NCBI GenBank assembly: GCA_017547845.1
Contig: JAFYNZ010000055.1
Coordinates: 42,776 to 106,775, forward strand
Direction: 5' to 3'
DNA: 64,000 nucleotides
Source of the DNA: Muribaculaceae bacterium
GTDB lineage: Bacteria; Bacteroidota; Bacteroidia; Bacteroidales; Muribaculaceae
This document shows, in pieces, positions 1-8,157 of this stretch. Each line of letters begins with the position of its first letter. Position 1 is the stretch's first letter. The translations under genes and the position numbers were made by a program. Under the pieces are notes generated by a model, which worked only from the letters and a program-made list of their open reading frames with translations, ran no database searches and was not told where the DNA came from.

Positions 1-143
1 ACACTTTTATTTTGAGACCACGAGAACTCAAATACACGTAATATATCGGGCAAGAAGAAAAGTAATCCGATAAACGAGCATATTGTCATGTCGCGCAAAA
101 GAACATCACGCTTTTCAATAATCTGATATAGTCGATTACTCAT
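1..143 (-). CDS. Membrane protein, N-terminal fragment (cut by window edge)
   Basis: A reading frame opens at an ATG (143-141) that overlaps the stop of the upstream MacB permease by eight bases (ATGAGTAA), the typical sign of translational coupling. It runs without a stop to the window edge, giving 47 residues: a charged, helix-like start (MSNRLYQIIEKRD) followed by one hydrophobic stretch (ICSFIGLLFFLPDIL). In many Bacteroidota the gene after a MacA/MacB set is a LytS-type histidine kinase, which would fit a short cytoplasmic start and a membrane segment, but 47 residues cannot decide this. The frame, coupling and membrane segment are seen; the kinase idea is inference only. Confidence 0.55.
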   Translation of the reverse strand, partial: MSNRLYQIIEKRDVLLRDMTICSFIGLLFFLPDILRVFEFSWSQNKS

Positions 144-1356
144 ATCTGATAGCTTCAATAGGATCAAGTTTAGAGGCTTTGGCTGCCGGATAGAATCCAA
201 ACAATATGCCTATGAATGTGCAGACAGCAAACGACAATATCACTGAGAACGCATCAATGCGCACCGGCCAGTTGGCAATAGCCGACACAGCCCAAGTGGC
301 AAGTCCACCCAATGTGATGCCTAACAAACCTCCAGTCACACTGATTATTATGGCCTCGATAAGAAACTGCATCATGATATCACGTCCCTTTGCCCCTATA
401 CTCATGCGTAGTCCGATTTCGCGTGTGCGCTCTGTGACCGAAACAATCATGATATTCATGATGCCTATACCACCGACCAATAGCGAGATACCTGCCACCG
501 CTGCCAATAGCAGAGTCATCATTGAAGATGTTGCTGAAATCATGTCGCTCAACTCTTGCATAGAAAGCACCTGAAAGTCATCTGCGTCAGTCGCTCTGAG
601 TTTGTGGCTTGAACGTAAGATTTCCGACACCTCCTCCATAGCCGCCATTGATTGCTCTTCGCTGATGGCTGATGCGTTGATACCTTGAAGATAGTCAATG
701 GCAAGAATACGCTTCATAACAGTCGTATATGGTACAAGAGCCAGGTCGTCTTGGTCTTGCCCCATAGTGTTATAACCTTTGGGCTCAAGTACGCCTATCA
801 CTGTCATCGGAATTTTACCAAATCTGACCACACATCCGATTGGACTTTCTCCATTAGGAAACAGATTATCGACAAGCGTCTTACCGAGCACACACACTTT
901 AGCTGCCGACTTCACATCTTGCTCCGTAAACATCTGTCCATCGCTAATGTGTCGTTGACGTATGTCGAGATATTCGGAGTTGACCCCTTGCACTTGCGAT
1001 GGATAATTGTTATTGCCGTTTATCCATTGACCTTGCGAAGAGACCGATGGAGTAATATATGACAAAAGTTTGGCATTTTCTTTGAGGACTTCATAATCTG
1101 ATGGTTTAAGGCTTTGCATGTCATCTTTGCTTTGACGCACACCACCGCGCTGTTCGCTACCCGGCATAATCATAATCATATTCGATCCCATTTCTGAGAT
1201 TTGCGATTTAATGCTCGCTTTCGAACCTTCGCCGATGGCAAGCATTGTAATCACAGCACCCACGCCAATAATTACACCGAGCATTGTCAAAAAACAACGC
1301 ATCTTATTGTTGTTCAATGCCTTAAAGGCTATCTTAAGTAAATTAATTATGTTCAT
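136..1356 (-). CDS. macB: MacB-type ABC transporter permease (FtsX family)
   Basis: Inner-membrane permease of a tripartite efflux pump. The 406-residue protein has the MacB layout: one N-terminal membrane helix (around residues 20-42, ending in LAIGEGSK), a large periplasmic MacB-PCD-like domain (about 45-270), then three C-terminal helices with the FtsX features GGIGIMNIMIVSVTERTREIG and a closing FYPAAKASKLDPIEAIRYE. The ATPase is a separate gene 12 bases upstream, as is usual in Bacteroidota, instead of being fused as in E. coli MacB. MacB systems use ATP hydrolysis in the cytoplasm to drive periplasmic movements that push substrates through a TolC channel; the substrate here cannot be read from sequence. 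Its stop overlaps the start of the next gene, so the operon continues beyond the window. Confidence 0.93.
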   Translation of the reverse strand: MNIINLLKIAFKALNNNKMRCFLTMLGVIIGVGAVITMLAIGEGSKASIKSQISEMGSNMIMIMPGSEQRGGVRQSKDDMQSLKPSDYEVLKENAKLLSYITPSVSSQGQWINGNNNYPSQVQGVNSEYLDIRQRHISDGQMFTEQDVKSAAKVCVLGKTLVDNLFPNGESPIGCVVRFGKIPMTVIGVLEPKGYNTMGQDQDDLALVPYTTVMKRILAIDYLQGINASAISEEQSMAAMEEVSEILRSSHKLRATDADDFQVLSMQELSDMISATSSMMTLLLAAVAGISLLVGGIGIMNIMIVSVTERTREIGLRMSIGAKGRDIMMQFLIEAIIISVTGGLLGITLGGLATWAVSAIANWPVRIDAFSVILSFAVCTFIGILFGFYPAAKASKLDPIEAIRYE

Positions 1357-1368
1357 CTCAAAGTGTAT

Positions 1369-2112
1369 TTAATCATTTTCCTCAGGTAGAGACTCATAGA
1401 CCTCTTGTGCAGAGCGAATGGAGTCATTATATGTATCGCTCACAATTTTACCATCTCTTAGGACAATGTTTCTTGATGAGTATTGTGCTATCTCAGGGTT
1501 GTGGGTTACAAAAATGATAGTTCTGCCGGCACGATGAAGTTTTTGAAATAGTGTTAAGATCGAGAACGATGTGCGAGTGTCAAGATTACCGGTAGCTTCA
1601 TCGGCAAGGATAATAACAGGGTCGTTAACCAATGCTCGTGCAATAGCTACTCGTTGTTGCTGACCACCCGACATCTGATTGCTTTTGTGCATCATTCTAT
1701 CGCCCAATCCAACTGCTTCAAGTGCCTCTTTAGCTCGAGAAAGACGTTCTTTGGCAGAGATTGAAGAATTGTAGAGTAAGGGTAACTCTACATTTTCTAT
1801 TGCTGTTGTTTTGGGTAGCAGATTATAGTTTTGGAAGATGAAGCCTATTTTGCGATTGCGCAAACGTGCTCGCTCATTCTTTCCCATACTCTTCACATCG
1901 ACACCATCGAGAAAATAGCCTCCTGAAGTAGGTGTGTCAAGACATCCGATAGTGTTGAGAAGTGTGGATTTACCGGAACCTGACGAACCCATAATAGTAA
2001 CAAACTCCCCCTCACAAATGCTGAACGTGACACCTCGCAATGCTTTGACTACCTCGCTTCCGACCTTGAAATTACGTCGTAGGTTTTCGATTTTTATTAT
2101 CTCCTTAGCCAT
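1369..2112 (-). CDS. MacB-type ABC transporter ATP-binding protein
   Basis: Cytoplasmic ATPase (247 residues, normal for LolD/MacB-type subunits) that powers the adjacent FtsX permease. It shows a Walker A motif GSSGSGKST (about residues 43-51), a Q-loop FIFQNYNLL, the ABC signature [13 protein letters not shown], a Walker [14 protein letters not shown] with its catalytic Glu, and an H-loop FVTHNP. The strongest family resemblance is to the MacB/LolD/FtsE group. It lies between the adaptor gene (6 bases upstream) and the permease (12 bases downstream) in one operon. Beyond about residue 225 there is a short acidic tail with no recognised domain. Confidence 0.94.
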   Translation of the reverse strand: MAKEIIKIENLRRNFKVGSEVVKALRGVTFSICEGEFVTIMGSSGSGKSTLLNTIGCLDTPTSGGYFLDGVDVKSMGKNERARLRNRKIGFIFQNYNLLPKTTAIENVELPLLYNSSISAKERLSRAKEALEAVGLGDRMMHKSNQMSGGQQQRVAIARALVNDPVIILADEATGNLDTRTSFSILTLFQKLHRAGRTIIFVTHNPEIAQYSSRNIVLRDGKIVSDTYNDSIRSAQEVYESLPEEND

Positions 2113-2118
2113 GATTGG

Positions 2119-3288
2119 TTATTTTTTCTTCTTGGATGAACCAGGAGGTTTCGGCAAGAATGGATTTTCTTCTTGAGGAGCGCCATTAGGCATCATCTCT
2201 TCTTTATAGCCTGTGGCTACGATGTCACCGGGTTTAATACCGGAAAGAATCTGTTGATAGACTCCATTTGACACACCGGTTTCTATCTCGGTCTGCACCA
2301 ATTCGTTGCTTCTCACAACCCATACGTATTTATTTTTATCACTATTACCTGAGGCAAGAGGTTTAGGTTTTGGAAGTCCAAGTTCTTCAGGGTATTCTTG
2401 TGGTTCGAATTTGAATGCTTTCATTGGTAAAGCAGTCACATCTTTAAGTTCCATTGTGTAGATGGTGAGATTGGCTGTCATGCCCGGAATCAACTTCAAA
2501 TCAGGGTTGGAGGCTGCCACTATTACTTCGTAGGTCACAACGTTGGACTCTGTCTTAGGATTAAGGCGTACTTGCGACACTTGACCATCAAATACATCTT
2601 CTGGATAAGCATCGACAGTGAATGTCACACGTTGACCGAGCTTTACCTTGCCTATGTCTGCTTCATCGACGTTGCCCACCACTTGCATATTCTCAAGATC
2701 AGCAATCACAAACATGTTTGCTACATTCATGCTTGAAACCACAGTTTGGCCTATTTCTACCTCGCGTGAAATGATGATGCCATCAATCGGAGAATATATT
2801 TCAGCATAGTTGAGGTTTTTAGCAGCGCGTACTCTGTCAGCCTTACTCTTTTCATAGGCGTTTTTAGCCACCTTATATTCCTTTTCTGATGTCTGAAATT
2901 CGTAATCGGAAATTAATTTTTCAGCATGCAATGCTTTGTCACGCTCATAATTGCGTAGGGCATATTCATAGGAAGCCTTTGCCGATTCCATACTTGCTGT
3001 TGCAGACGTAAGGTCGCTTTGCAATGTGGTTTTCTCTATTTCGGCGAGGAGTTGTCCCTTCTTGACATTGTCATTGAAATCAGCATAAAGTTTATCAACG
3101 ATACCTGTCACTTGTGTGCCGACATCGACTTGTGTGACCGACTCCATTGTACCTGTGGCAGTCACAATCTCACTGATAGTTGTGGTTTCAACCTTACAGG
3201 TCTCCAACTTTACGTTTGCGACCTTTTTACAGCTTGTCATTGCAACGATAGCAATGAGAGCAAGTAGTAAGTTCTGTTTAATCTTCAT
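2119..3288 (-). CDS. macA: MacA-like periplasmic adaptor lipoprotein (HlyD/MFP family)
   Basis: Periplasmic adaptor joining the MacB permease to the TolC channel. The ATG at 3288 is preferred over an upstream frame extension because it gives a clean lipoprotein signal (MKIKQNLLLALIAIVAMTSC, lipid Cys20) and starts 20 bases after the tolC stop. Order of parts: lipoyl-like half (GTQVTGIVDKLYADFNDNVKKGQLLAEIE), a coiled-coil hairpin rich in Glu, Lys and Ala (about residues 80-160), the second lipoyl half (AEIYSPIDGIIISREVEIGQTV), a beta-barrel domain, and a membrane-proximal domain ending in a Lys-rich tail (PGSSKKKK). Length 389 fits MacA. In Gram-negative bacteria of this group a lipidated MacA would be anchored in the inner membrane or trafficked outward; the sequence does not settle which. 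Confidence 0.92.
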   Translation of the reverse strand: MKIKQNLLLALIAIVAMTSCKKVANVKLETCKVETTTISEIVTATGTMESVTQVDVGTQVTGIVDKLYADFNDNVKKGQLLAEIEKTTLQSDLTSATASMESAKASYEYALRNYERDKALHAEKLISDYEFQTSEKEYKVAKNAYEKSKADRVRAAKNLNYAEIYSPIDGIIISREVEIGQTVVSSMNVANMFVIADLENMQVVGNVDEADIGKVKLGQRVTFTVDAYPEDVFDGQVSQVRLNPKTESNVVTYEVIVAASNPDLKLIPGMTANLTIYTMELKDVTALPMKAFKFEPQEYPEELGLPKPKPLASGNSDKNKYVWVVRSNELVQTEIETGVSNGVYQQILSGIKPGDIVATGYKEEMMPNGAPQEENPFLPKPPGSSKKKK

Positions 3289-3307
3289 ATAGTAATAACA
3301 TTTATTT

Positions 3308-4651
3308 TTATGGTAAAGAAATCTCTTGAGTTGCATAATAGTTAATCATCTTGATGCTGAGTATTGCCATATATTTACTTTGCAATAATTCTAAGCGGGC
3401 ATTCAGTAGATTGTTGTGAGACGTGAGTAATTCCAAAGGATTGACAAGCCCAAGTTCAAACTGACGATCGACCAATTGGGCTGTCAATTCAGCCGATTCT
3501 ACTTGCTTCTGACCACTTATATACTTTGCTTGAGCACTGCGTGCTTCAATGTATAGGTTCTCTATGGTCTGCGATAGCTCATTTCGCAATTGTTCATCAT
3601 TTAACTCTCCTTCAAGTGCAGCCAATTTAGCTTTGGCAACAGAGTGTTTGGTGGAATTAGCGTCAAAAATAGGTATTGAGAGATTAAGACCGATATTTTC
3701 ATTCACACCATTACCCATCTGTTCGCCCCAATTGCCTGTGCCTATAGTAGTATATCCTGTGCCAATTCCTGCTGTGAGCGAGATCCTTGGATAATACCCT
3801 GCTTTTGCTTCTTTTATATTGTTGTCAAGCACCTTATCATTAAGATCATTGCTTCGTATAGAGTAGTTCCACTGACAAGCTTGGTTGTAAACTTCTATCT
3901 TATCGGGTAATGCCACCATGACGATTTCGTCTGCAAATTCAAGGTCATCTATTTCAATATCATAGTCAAGTCTCAATTCAAGCAGTTGTTTAAGCTTCAT
4001 TTTTGCTGACTCATAATTACTTTGTGCTTGAACAAGAGCATACTCATCTTGAGCGAGTTGACTCTCTATTTGTGCAAGGTCCACCTTAGATGAACGTCCT
4101 GATTCCGTGAGTGCTTTAGCTCTTTTGGCTTGTGACTGACTCACTTCAAGTGTCTGATGAGCAATCTGAATTGCTTCCTTGCTATAAAGGATATTGAGAT
4201 ATGCTTGGAATATACTGACTTCCAAGTCGTCAATGCGACTCTCGGCATTCAATTCCGACTCTTGCTTCATAATCTTGCTTGACTCAATGCGATACTTTCG
4301 AGCATTTCCTTCCCATACAGTCCACGAGCCATTGATAGAGTAAGAACTATTGTAGCTGTTTGACGCTTGGTTGTTGTTTCCAAAAGGATAGTTGGAAAAA
4401 CTGTGACCGGTCGAAAAGTCAAAAGAAGGCAACCACAAGTCTTTCGATGACTTAATGTCCTCTTCCGATTGTTGTATCTCAAGATTTATTCGACGAAGGT
4501 CAACATTATGACTTTTGGCCCACTCTACACATTCGCTGTAACTCCATTTGTCTTGCTGATCTGTCGCTGTTTCGGAAGCATAATTTGCAAATGATGCTCC
4601 CGAAAAAATCAGACAAAGAAATATTGATTTATTTATCATACGATTTGCCAT
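3308..4651 (-). CDS. TolC-family outer membrane efflux protein
   Basis: Outer membrane channel of the efflux system, first gene of the operon. The 447-residue protein has an N-terminal signal peptide (alternative start at Met5, 4639) and two outer membrane efflux repeats: WSYSECVEWAKSHNVDLRR opens the first and a long helical, Gln/Ala-rich region with LTESGRSSKVDLAQIESQLAQ and LVDRQFELGLVNPLELLTSHN marks the paired alpha-barrel helices. The presence of tolC, macA, and the two macB parts in one run identifies a complete tripartite pump. A TAnnTTTG promoter lies only about 17 bases before the start. Confidence 0.93.
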   Translation of the reverse strand: MANRMINKSIFLCLIFSGASFANYASETATDQQDKWSYSECVEWAKSHNVDLRRINLEIQQSEEDIKSSKDLWLPSFDFSTGHSFSNYPFGNNNQASNSYNSSYSINGSWTVWEGNARKYRIESSKIMKQESELNAESRIDDLEVSIFQAYLNILYSKEAIQIAHQTLEVSQSQAKRAKALTESGRSSKVDLAQIESQLAQDEYALVQAQSNYESAKMKLKQLLELRLDYDIEIDDLEFADEIVMVALPDKIEVYNQACQWNYSIRSNDLNDKVLDNNIKEAKAGYYPRISLTAGIGTGYTTIGTGNWGEQMGNGVNENIGLNLSIPIFDANSTKHSVAKAKLAALEGELNDEQLRNELSQTIENLYIEARSAQAKYISGQKQVESAELTAQLVDRQFELGLVNPLELLTSHNNLLNARLELLQSKYMAILSIKMINYYATQEISLP

Positions 4652-4667
4652 TGATGATTTGTTAATG

Positions 4668-4699
4668 CAAAGATAATCCTTGCTTTAATATATAACAAA
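4668..4699 (-). promoter_or_regulatory. Bacteroidota-type promoter of the efflux operon
   Basis: On the minus strand TTTG (4699-4696), 20 bases, then TATCTTTG (4675-4668) matches the Bacteroidota -33/-7 pattern. The expected start of transcription is only about 10 bases before the tolC ATG, so the leader is very short. Confidence 0.6.
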
Positions 4700-4841
4700 T
4701 AAAGTCTATAAAATGTAAATTTTAAGACATACTACACTATTTTATCAATAAAGCCAACTAAAACGTTAAATGTTTTTAACACATTAAGGCATTTAAATAT
4801 TCTTATTCCTTTAAAAATGTCTTAAAATGCTGATTTTGTTG

Positions 4842-4849
4842 TAACTTTG
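4842..4849 (+). promoter_or_regulatory. -7 box for ruvX
   Basis: TAACTTTG matches the Bacteroidota -7 consensus and lies 25 bases before the ruvX ATG. No convincing TTTG was found at the usual 19-21 base distance upstream. With the tolC promoter at 4668-4699 this makes the 4652-4874 gap a divergent promoter region, very AT-rich in between. Confidence 0.5.
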
Positions 4850-4874
4850 CAGTCGTAATTCTTTTTGAACAATA

Positions 4875-5303
4875 ATGGGACGTATATTAGCAATCGATTA
4901 TGGACGCAAGCGTTGTGGCGTGGCGGTGACCGACATTCTCAAAATAGCAGCCAATGGTCTGCCGACTGTTGCCACTAAGGACATTCTTAAATTCATCAAG
5001 GACTATTGTGCCAAGGAAGATGTCGAAGAGATAGTCATCGGACAACCAAAGACATTGCGCAACGAGCCTTCGGAATCGATGAAATATATCAATCCGTTTC
5101 TTGGTCAGCTTCGCAAAGAGTTGCCGGATATGAAAGTGACCATGTTTGACGAGCGTTTCACCTCATCGATTGCCCATCGTGAGATGCTTGCTGCCGGCAT
5201 GAAGAAAAGCGACCGCCAGCGCAAGGAATTGGCTGACGAAATGGCCGCAACCATCATTTTGACCGATTTCCTCCAAAGCCGCCAATTCGGTTCACTCTTT
5301 TAA
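4875..5303 (+). CDS. ruvX: Putative pre-16S rRNA nuclease / Holliday junction resolvase YqgF
   Basis: RNase H-fold nuclease of the YqgF/RuvX family (142 residues, typical length). The family is implicated in maturing the 5' end of 16S rRNA and has also been called a Holliday junction resolvase. Metal-binding acidic residues are visible: Asp8 in AIDYGRKRCGVAVTD, the DERFTS motif beginning at Asp92, and Asp121 in ADEMAATIILTDFL; the strand IVIGQPKTLRNEPSE follows the family pattern. It is a single-gene unit, divergent from the efflux operon and convergent with the RelA/SpoT homologue. Confidence 0.93.
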   Translation: MGRILAIDYGRKRCGVAVTDILKIAANGLPTVATKDILKFIKDYCAKEDVEEIVIGQPKTLRNEPSESMKYINPFLGQLRKELPDMKVTMFDERFTSSIAHREMLAAGMKKSDRQRKELADEMAATIILTDFLQSRQFGSLF

Positions 5304-5360
5304 TCATATAGCGTATCGCCCCGTGGTGTGGTGACCATGGGTTGGTCGAGCACTTCTCTC

Positions 5361-7547
5361 TTATGAGCGGGTGACGTCTTTGACACCTTTGACTGTGCGA
5401 ATCTTGCGAATCAATGCATTCAGTTGATCTGTATCGGGAATACCGATGACAAGGTAGCCTTGGAAGAGTCCGTCGTGGGAGTCGATAGAGATATTGCGAA
5501 GCGTCACGTTCTTTTCCTTAGATATAATTGAGGTGATGTTGGTCACGATGCCGATGTCGTCATGTCCGACAATGCGTAGCGACACAGTCATCTGTGTGCT
5601 TGATGTGCCACTCCATTGCACGTTGATGAGTCGGTAGGGGTAGCGGCTCTTGATATTGGGCGCATTAGGACAGTCATTTTTGTGAATCTTCACCACGCCG
5701 TCCGAACTGATGAATCCGAATACCTCGTCGCCATAAATCGGATTGCAACACTTTGCAAATCGATAGTTCAGACCCTTTATGCTCTTTTCACCGATTACAA
5801 GCACATCGCTATCATTGCCCTCTTGTTCGGCTTGAGGTGACACGATTTTAAACTCGTCGGCAGCCACATGGGTGGTCTCTGCATCTTTGCGTTCTATCTC
5901 TTGATAGACGCTGAGCACCTTGTTGATGTCGAGTTTTTCGTCGGCAATTTCGGCGTAGAAATCGTTGGAGTACTTGAAGCCGCATTTCTTGATGGCTCTC
6001 ATCAAGATGGACTCGTCGAGTTCCATCTTGCGATTTTTAGCACGGCGTTCGAGCATCTCTTTGCCCAAGTCGGCAATCTTTGTTTTTGCTTCATTGAGCG
6101 ACTGCTTAATCTTGTTGCGAGCCTTAGAGGTGACAGCGATTGACAGCCAGTCATGCTTTGGAGTCTGAGTCGACAGAGTGATAATTTCTATCGTGTCGCC
6201 GCTTTTTATCTTGTAGGCGATGCGTTCATGGCGGCCGTTGACGATGGCGCCTGTGCATTGGCAGCCGACGCGTGAGTGGATGTGGAATGCGAAGTCCAGG
6301 ACCGTAGCACCGTTGGCCAAGCGAAACAGGTCGCCTTTAGGCGTAAAAGCAAAGACCTCCTTGTTGTAGATGTTCATCTTCATGTTTTTCATCAACTGCA
6401 TCGGACCTGCCTCTGCAGTCTCAAGGATGTCGCGCACATTGTTCATCCACTGGTCGGTGCTATCGCTCTTGCCCCCTTTGTAACGCCAGTGGGCGGCAAG
6501 ACCCTTTTCTGCCACAAGGTCCATGCGGCGAGTGCGGAATTGCACTTCGACCCATTTGTTTTGTGGACCCATCACCGTGGCGTGCAGACTCTCGTAGCCG
6601 TTGCTCTTCGGTATCGAAATCCAGTCCTTCATGCGAGCGGGATTGGCTGTATACATGTCGGCAAGGATGGAGTAGGCGAGCCAACAGTCGCTCTTCTCCT
6701 TTTCGAGAGGAGTGTCGATGATGACGCGTATCGCAAAGAGGTCATAGATGTGCTGAATGTCGACCTTCTGCTTCTGCATCTTGTTCCAGATAGAGGATAT
6801 CGATTTGGTGCGACCTTTGATTTCAAACGTCAGTCCGGCGGCTTGTAGCTTTGCCTTGACCGGCGCAATGAACGATGAAATATAGTTTTCTCGGTCCTCT
6901 TTAGTCTCTTTGAGTTTATGGGCAATCTGAGTGAAGATTTCTCGATTGGTGTATTTTAGCGACAAGTCTTCAAGCTCACCTTTGATGACATAAAGACCGA
7001 GACGGTGGGCGAGTTGGGCATAGATGCAATTGGCTTCAAATGCTACGCGTCTGACCCATTCCTCGTCGGGGTGGTGATTGATCTGGCGCATCAAAGCCAA
7101 ACTATGGACAATCATAATGATGATGACTCTGATGTCGTCGGCAAGAGAGAGCAGCAACCCACGGAAATTGTCTTGGTCGACTGCGGAGTTGCGACTGCTG
7201 TAGCGACCGACTTTTTCAAGCCCGGCAATCATGCCGGCCACGTCGTCGCCCCATTCTCGGCGGATATCGTCGATGGTGATGACTTTGCGTATGACGTAAG
7301 GGTAGAACAAGATGGCGGCAAGCATATTCTTGTCGGTGTCGACTTTGTCGACAAAGAGCTGGGCTGTCTTGAGTGTCAACAATGCAGTCGATATATCGTG
7401 CGCATCGTTGTCGTCGATATCGGCACGCAAGCAAGTTTTAAAACGCTCGATAAGCATTCTAAATTCATCAGCCGTCACCACCTTGGCCATCGAGTGGTAA
7501 AGACTCTTGGTCAACGAGATTATCTCTCTCTTTACATCAGTATTCAT
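5361..7547 (-). CDS. rsh: RelA/SpoT family (p)ppGpp synthetase with degenerate hydrolase domain
   Basis: Long RSH protein (728 residues) making the stringent-response alarmone (p)ppGpp from GTP/GDP and ATP. Order: N-terminal hydrolase-like domain (1-200), synthetase domain (about 230-360, with YDLFAIRVI, the RxKD loop R305-M-K-D308, SIPKSNGYESLH and VEVQFRT), TGS domain (about 397-460), helical region, a Cys-rich segment with FAKCCNP (Cys600, Cys601), and a C-terminal ACT domain (652-728). The hydrolase signature HDxxED is replaced by ILFYPYVIRK (79-88), and the usual ADRLHNMRT helix reads MIVHSLALMRQI (145-156), so the metal site for (p)ppGpp hydrolysis is gone. Expected role: synthesis only, with a separate SpoT-type enzyme elsewhere for breakdown. 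Confidence 0.93.
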   Translation of the reverse strand: MNTDVKREIISLTKSLYHSMAKVVTADEFRMLIERFKTCLRADIDDNDAHDISTALLTLKTAQLFVDKVDTDKNMLAAILFYPYVIRKVITIDDIRREWGDDVAGMIAGLEKVGRYSSRNSAVDQDNFRGLLLSLADDIRVIIIMIVHSLALMRQINHHPDEEWVRRVAFEANCIYAQLAHRLGLYVIKGELEDLSLKYTNREIFTQIAHKLKETKEDRENYISSFIAPVKAKLQAAGLTFEIKGRTKSISSIWNKMQKQKVDIQHIYDLFAIRVIIDTPLEKEKSDCWLAYSILADMYTANPARMKDWISIPKSNGYESLHATVMGPQNKWVEVQFRTRRMDLVAEKGLAAHWRYKGGKSDSTDQWMNNVRDILETAEAGPMQLMKNMKMNIYNKEVFAFTPKGDLFRLANGATVLDFAFHIHSRVGCQCTGAIVNGRHERIAYKIKSGDTIEIITLSTQTPKHDWLSIAVTSKARNKIKQSLNEAKTKIADLGKEMLERRAKNRKMELDESILMRAIKKCGFKYSNDFYAEIADEKLDINKVLSVYQEIERKDAETTHVAADEFKIVSPQAEQEGNDSDVLVIGEKSIKGLNYRFAKCCNPIYGDEVFGFISSDGVVKIHKNDCPNAPNIKSRYPYRLINVQWSGTSSTQMTVSLRIVGHDDIGIVTNITSIISKEKNVTLRNISIDSHDGLFQGYLVIGIPDTDQLNALIRKIRTVKGVKDVTRS

Positions 7548-7551
7548 ACCA

Positions 7552-7583
7552 CAAAATTAAAAAATCTAACCCAAATAAGCAAA
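7552..7583 (-). promoter_or_regulatory. Promoter of rsh, abutting the start codon
   Basis: Minus strand TTTG, 20 bases, then TAATTTTG (7559-7552), followed by only four bases before the ATG at 7547. Transcription would begin at or within a base or two of the start codon, predicting a leaderless mRNA. Confidence 0.5.
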
Positions 7584-7609
7584 AATCTGACGCTAAATTT
7601 ACCGAATCC

Positions 7610-7640
7610 TTTGTCAATCAAGAAAAAATGCTTAACTTTG
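7610..7640 (+). promoter_or_regulatory. Promoter of rpmE2
   Basis: TTTG (7610-7613), 19 bases, TAACTTTG (7633-7640): a full match to the Bacteroidota consensus. It leaves a leader of about 60 bases before the L31 gene. Confidence 0.75.
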
Positions 7641-7703
7641 CACGCCATTACGTAGGGTCGCTCCCTACAAAGTAATTATTTATCATTAATAACTGCAGAA
7701 AAA

Positions 7704-7958
7704 ATGAAAAAAGACATTCATCCTTCTAATTATCGCGAAGTGGTTTTCAAAGATATGTCATGCGAAGAAATCTTTATCACTCGCTCAACAGTAGCTGCCA
7801 AGGAGACTATCGAAGTTGATGGCAAAGAATATCCTTTGGTTAAGCTTGAAATTACAAGTGCTTCTCACCCATTCTTCACAGGTAAGCAGAAACTTGTCGA
7901 TACTGCTGGTCGCGTTGATAAATTCCGCAGCCGCTACGGCAACCGCACTAAGAAATAA
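7704..7958 (+). CDS. rpmE2: 50S ribosomal protein L31 type B
   Basis: Ribosomal large-subunit protein of 84 residues. Opening [18 protein letters not shown], the central [20 protein letters not shown] and the ending RYGNRTKK are characteristic of type B L31. It lacks the CxxC zinc-binding pairs of type A L31; the only Cys is in SCEEIF. It has its own promoter and is followed at once by a strong hairpin terminator, so it is probably a single-gene transcript. Confidence 0.97.
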   Translation: MKKDIHPSNYREVVFKDMSCEEIFITRSTVAAKETIEVDGKEYPLVKLEITSASHPFFTGKQKLVDTAGRVDKFRSRYGNRTKK

Positions 7959-7977
7959 TTGGAAGCAAAGTAAGATT

Positions 7978-8015
7978 AAAAAAGGCTTGGTGATGACGAT
8001 CTCCAAGCCTTTTTT
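7978..8015 (+). terminator. Rho-independent terminator after rpmE2
   Basis: AAGGCTTGG (7982-7990) pairs perfectly with CCAAGCCTT (8003-8011) over a 12-base loop, flanked by an A-run and a T-run, so it could act on both strands. Confidence 0.85.
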
Positions 8016-8079
8016 CGATTCCGACTGTCGCGGATTCATGTATGTTGGCGACTTTATTGTCTGATTTTGCTGATTTGTC

Positions 8080-8110
8080 TTTGAAATTTCCCTCTCTTTG
8101 CTTAACTTTG
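8080..8110 (+). promoter_or_regulatory. Promoter of the nucleoside phosphorylase gene
   Basis: TTTG (8080-8083), 19 bases, TAACTTTG (8103-8110), with a leader of roughly 40 bases. Confidence 0.75.
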
Positions 8111-8157
8111 CATATAGCAATCATTTTCGACCTTTTGATTGTTTTATGTAAAAACAG

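Noticed and set aside
5616-7655. Frames on the plus strand across rsh
   Set aside because: Antisense to a complete, well-conserved gene; no start signals or recognisable domains.
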